Below are positions 18,298 to 21,474 of a stretch of DNA of 21,474 bases, one piece after another; within the stretch, counting starts at the first letter, position 1; every line of letters starts with the position of its first letter. The notes beneath the pieces were generated by a model. The model saw only the letters and a program-made list of their open reading frames with translations. It was not told the origin of the DNA and made no database searches. A program made the position numbers and the translations under genes. Origin of the DNA: Chara braunii (Eukaryota > Streptophyta > Charophyceae > Charales > Characeae); NCBI GenBank assembly GCA_003427395.1, contig BFEA01001113.1:47171-68644 (forward strand), written 5' to 3'.

Positions 18298-18750
18298 ACC
18301 AGGATTCTCACTACATATGATCTTGGATTCAATAACCCTTAATTCGCCCTACTTACACTGTTGTAATGGAACGGCTGTATAGGTGTGGGTCCCTTGCTTC
18401 CCCAGCCACCTGTGAACCTTGTACACAGGATCGCGGTTAGCAGCTCGGACATGCTCACGCCATCTGCCTGACAAAGTCCTACTTGTCTGTCCGACATAGG
18501 TTTGTCGACAGAAAGGCAAAATCAATACATAAGCACAAGACAAACAGTTACGGCTATCGAGAGGACAATCCCAGTCTAGTTCTTGCAAATACTTTAGATA
18601 GGTGGTCCCCCATCGCACGTACCCGAAGGCACACGCGAGAACTGTCCCAATTCTAAAAGCGGTTTCAAACAGTATCCGATCTTCATCTGTTAGTGCAGGA
18701 ATGGCGTTGCCGATTCTTCGAAGGAGACGAAGTAAACTTCTCTTTGTAAT
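18298..18750 (-). pseudogene. PLE-2 GIY-YIG endonuclease interrupted by TAG
   Basis: The frame is open from 18750 with no ATG. It reads YVRWGTTYL, then AYVLILPF (the GIY strand), CRQTYVG (the YIG strand), TSRT and RWREH. At 18351-18349 it meets TAG. In the same frame, past the stop, it continues GELRVIESKIICSENPGLN, which aligns with the PLE-1 segment holding the catalytic Glu (EVIGMETTLITRLNPFLN). The Glu codon is 18330-18328. The stop thus lies inside the domain, upstream of an essential residue, and CAG or AAG to TAG is the likely cause. Without readthrough this endonuclease would be inactive. Confidence 0.8.
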
Positions 18751-19728
18751 CTAGTTGCCGGTGACGTCATCGGCGTCTTCTTCGCCTTCAGAGGTTGGTT
18801 CCTCCTCTTCTTCTTCAGGCTCAGACTCATTCCCTACATCGCCGTGCACCAGCTTGGTGAATTCGTCAGTATCTTGCTTTGCAAGCTCCCAGGCACACTT
18901 ATCTTTCCGCTCCCATTTCACATTCCTCTTCGCACACATGCTTTTTATCTTCCTCCCATTCATCTCCATGTAGTGATCAAGCCTCTGCCTCATATATTCT
19001 ACAATCCCCACCTCGGTCCTGTCGTTCTTTGAGCAACTCCCACGATTGATCTTGAGCTTATCTTTCTCATCCTCTGATTCTTCACTCGCCTCACCTTCCG
19101 CCTTATTAACCACAATACTTCATTTCTCCTTCTTCCCCCCCACTTTGCCGGTGTTCGCGTTGTCTGTTTGCATCTTCCCAGCAATTACTGAAAGCATTTT
19201 CATTATGTCTTCAAGTTTAGGTGCCTCTTCGCTACCGCCAGGTCCGACAACACCGGCGTCTTCCAGCTTAGCCTTCTCCTCGCCGTCCGATGTGACAACT
19301 ATCCTTGGCTGCCGAATTTTCACGCCGCCACTTCGGGATCGCGATCTTGATCTAACTCGCTCGGTAGAGGGCGAGTTTACTCCAACCACGCGCTTTCTCT
19401 TCTCATTGCTGTTGGCACCCTCACACCCTCTCTCCTCGAGTTCCTCTAATATCTTCGCCATCCTCTCCCTCTCAGCGTCCGCTTCCTTCGCCTTCTTGTC
19501 CACAAAATCCAATTTCTCTGAAATCTTCTTCAATGAATTCCCGAAATTATTCGCAAGCCAAGTCTTAAGGCTTTGCTCTCCGTCTTCGGATTTTGTCGCC
19601 CCTCTTCCTTTCCCTTTCTTACTAACTTCCTGCTTGCTACTCTCACACGATCCCTCCGTCGATTTCTTTACTTCCTCCAAATCCTTCAATTTCCACTTCT
19701 CAATGAGTTCAAGGTGCTCTCGCGTGAA
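18751..19728 (-). pseudogene. PLE-2 ORF1: charged coiled-coil, RS and SAP-like protein, one in-frame TGA
   Basis: The frame begins after TGA 19731-19729 without an ATG (reading FTREHLELIEKWKL), so the N-terminus is missing or unrecognised. It contains a long charged helix (SLKKISEKLDFVDKKAKEAD onwards, likely coiled coil), an RS block (RVRSRSRSRSGG) and a Lys-rich region ending at TGA 19122-19120. It continues in the same frame with a SAP-like segment (RKIKSMCAKRNVKWERKDKC and AWELAKQD) and an acidic tail (Glu/Asp-rich), and closes at TAG 18753-18751. The order matches ORF1 of PLE-1 (RS, coiled coil, SAP-like, acidic tail) apart from the position of the RS block. The function is unknown; nucleic-acid binding is inferred. 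Confidence 0.65.
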
Positions 19729-19734
19729 TCATGC

Positions 19735-19972
19735 ACGGTGTAGGGCCAAACCCCGGTAGACTTTCGAGCCTTAATCGACCCTACTACGGGTCCCAATTGG
19801 CTCGGCCCGCCCACACTCATGCTCAGGGCGCGGGCCATTCGTCCCAAGGTCACCCCCACCTAGTGCTTTGAGATGGATGGGGGTGGGNCATCGCCCGAGA
19901 GAGCTTTGACATTGGGGATGTAGCTCAACCCTCACGCCGGGTGGTAGTCTCGCTGGTCGTTCCGCAACGCTG
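19735..19972. other. GC-rich, hairpin-forming block abutting the PLE-2 5' end
   Basis: GC content is visibly higher than on either side. Inverted repeats include CACCCCCA/TGGGGGTG around 19849-19888 with a loop of about 19 bases (one N nearby), and GACCC/GGGTC with a 6-base loop near 19779-19794. No coding frame. It could be structured 5' leader of PLE-2, a different element, or the flanking target. Confidence 0.5.
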
Positions 19973-20786
19973 ATTTTTTTTTGATTCTTTATTGTGTTCT
20001 CAAGCAACTTCTCCTTCCAATACGCAGACAGTCCAGGGGTTCTTTGAGCCTTTCTCTTCTCTTGTGCGTAGGCTAAGCGTCATCCTTAGGCCACACACCA
20101 TTTCCCTAAGCATTTTGGCTATATGGCGTCATCGGGGTGCGGCGGGGCCGTCCTCCCCCTCGTCTCTACGCATCCATCGGATCTCACAATTTGCTTCCCA
20201 CCTTATTGAAGTAGGCCCCTTAGTCTTTTCGGGGTCCTCATATGCATGCACACACAACATCACATTTTCCTTGGTACGATTGCACTCTCAATCACACTTC
20301 CAAGTTTCAAGTGCAAAAACCATTTTCATGAATTGGCTCTATGTCAAGGGTCCCATAGCCCTTTTGTCCCTCTTCCCTTTCCCTCTTGATGCCCAGTTCC
20401 TCTCGCCCTTATCCTGCTCAAGGCATTTCTAGCCATTACTCACCTGCACAATCCCACACAAGCAAGGAGATCCATACAATGTCCCCCGTTGGGGGTCAAC
20501 ACATAGCCCTTCCCACATGCCTATTCTTTCCATGCTCTTTGGCTGTGCTTTGTTCCCTTCTTGTTGCTCAATCAGCCCATCCTCTTCTTATACTCATGCA
20601 GTCGGGGAAATGGTTAAGTCAAACTGACCTCACTTTCAACTTGTGTTCCCTTCCGGATTCCGCCTTTCTCCCACTCTTTCAAACGTCCTTTCTCTTTTGC
20701 CTCCTTGGTGGCACAAGGGACCGGCTATCCTCCCCTTGCCCTCTTTCTCCACCAAGTGAAGTCTGATTTCTTTTACCGTCTGTACC
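19973..20786. other. No gene recognised
   Basis: Pyrimidine-rich DNA beginning with T8. The open frames of 126-146 codons (19992-20432 and 20386-20766, + strand) have hydrophobic low-information sequence, no shared motif and no codon signal that I can see, so I leave them uncalled. Confidence 0.4.
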
Positions 20787-20953
20787 TTGACAATGTTTCC
20801 AAGTGAGGGGAGAAGGGTTAGTCATATGCCAAGTGAGGGAACGGGAGAGAGGGAGAGGGAAGGCGAGGTAGCAAAAGGGGGCGAAAGAGGGTCTAGAGGA
20901 GGGAGGAGAGAAAAGGAGGGAGAGAGAAGGGGGGAGAGAGACAGAGAGAGAGA

Positions 20954-21009
<56 letters not shown>

Positions 21010-21010
21010 G
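20787..21010. repeat. Purine-rich tract with (GA)n core
   Basis: Almost all purine on the + strand from about 20840, with near-perfect (GA)n at about 20936-20998. Arg-Glu frames across it are artefacts of composition. Confidence 0.9.
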
Positions 21011-21164
21011 TGAGAGACAACAAAGAAGAACTCCTAATCAAAAGAGCTCCCCGTACCAACAACCAAAGGTCGATTACCCGTCCCATAGTGAGAGTTTGAA
21101 TAAGTATTTCATGAAATAACATGGCAATGAGATGCCTAGACCAATGAAAAACACATACTCATAG

Positions 21165-21474
21165 GGAAAGAGATCAACTAAGCAACGAACTTGATAATGC
21201 ACAAAGAGAAGAGAGCAACTAAGCAAAGATCCGGAACATGAACTTGACAATGCACAAGGAGAATAGATCAACTAAGCCACGAACTTGACAATGCGCAACG
21301 AGAAGAGAGCAACTAAGCAATGAACTTGACAATGCACAAAGAGAAGAGATCAACTAAGCAATGAACTTGACAATGCACAAAGAGAAGAGATCAACTAAGC
21401 AATGAACTTGACAATGCACAAAGAGAAGAGATCAACTAAGCAAAGATCCGGAACATGAACTTGACAATGCACAA
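21165..21474. repeat. Satellite-like tandem array, 41/53-base units
   Basis: The unit contains GAACTTGACAATGCACAAAG followed by AGAAGAGATCAACTAAGCAA. Unit starts fall at about 21186, 21239, 21280, 21321, 21362, 21403 and 21456. Most units are 41 bases; those starting at 21186 and 21403 are 53 because of an added AGATCCGGAACA. The array is cut by the window end. Confidence 0.93.

Larger units (their letters stand above)
15905..19731 (-). mobile_element. PLE-2: divergent Penelope-like retroelement with N-terminal GIY-YIG endonuclease
   Basis: On the - strand the order is ORF1 (19728-18751), EN (18750-18292) and RT (to 15905), the same as in PLE-1. The two share motifs throughout but are far apart in sequence, so they are different families. 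ORF1, EN and nearly all of RT lie in one reading frame, broken by TGA 19122-19120, TAG 18753-18751 and TAG 18351-18349, with a frameshift near 16130. Coordinates give the recognisable coding span only. The 5' end stops at a TGA near 19731 with no start codon, consistent with 5' truncation. No pseudo-LTR pair was found. Confidence 0.8.

Noticed and set aside
19046-19759. 237-codon + strand open frame opposite PLE-2 ORF1
   Set aside because: Shadow of the charged ORF1 on the other strand (Ser/Phe/Leu-rich), without its own motif.
19735-19972. Ribosomal or spliceosomal RNA gene in the GC-rich block
   Set aside because: I considered rRNA (some Chlamys elements target rDNA) and snRNA, but recognised no conserved core sequence of either.
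21165-21474. CRISPR-like array
   Set aside because: Units are contiguous tandem repeats without unique spacers, in a eukaryotic context.

Overview
The window looks like repeat-dominated nuclear DNA from a green-lineage eukaryote. No ordinary host gene could be supported. The dominant content is two Penelope-like retroelements (PLEs) in which a GIY-YIG endonuclease precedes the reverse transcriptase. That permuted order is known from the Chlamys clade of green algae, spike mosses and slime molds, and from the animal Naiad clade. The decayed Ty3/gypsy and LINE-like relics, long (CT)n and (TTC)n tracts, and assembly Ns fit a large algal or plant draft genome. A charophyte such as Chara is my guess from general resemblance, not a proven assignment.

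Layout. 1-6010: PLE-1 on the + strand, head-to-tail. The 3' end of an upstream copy (1-792) is repeated at 5221-6010, after one complete unit with ORF1 (1087-2292), endonuclease (EN, 2460-2834) and reverse transcriptase (RT, 2868-5249). The unit ends directly in a (CT)n tract. 6185-6670: a diverged pair of repeats, each preceded by (CT)n. 7442-8389: a short tandem repeat and a LINE RT relic. 8390-11000: no gene recognised. 11020-13330: a heavily decayed Ty3/gypsy pol on the - strand (protease, RT, RNase H, integrase). Its RT carries a small poly(A)-tailed insertion. 14080-14840: a tandem repeat and a trinucleotide-repeat cluster. 15905-19731: PLE-2 on the - strand, diverged from PLE-1 but with the same order ORF1-EN-RT. 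19735-19972: a GC-rich block. 20787-21010: a purine tract. 21165-21474: a 41/53-bp satellite-like array running off the window.

How the parts work together. In both PLEs, ORF1 is a basic, RS-containing protein with a coiled coil, a SAP-like segment and an acidic tail. The EN should cut target DNA and the RT should prime copying there. The most interesting shared property is that the EN-RT reading frame is already coding, by homology between the two elements, upstream of any AUG. In PLE-1 it overlaps the end of ORF1 in the -1 frame; in PLE-2 it follows ORF1 in the same frame after one TAG. This suggests recoding, non-AUG initiation or splicing. Each EN-RT frame also carries one extra in-frame stop (TGA in PLE-1, TAG in PLE-2), and PLE-2 has a frameshift in the RT thumb. 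The copies seen here are therefore probably young but inactive.
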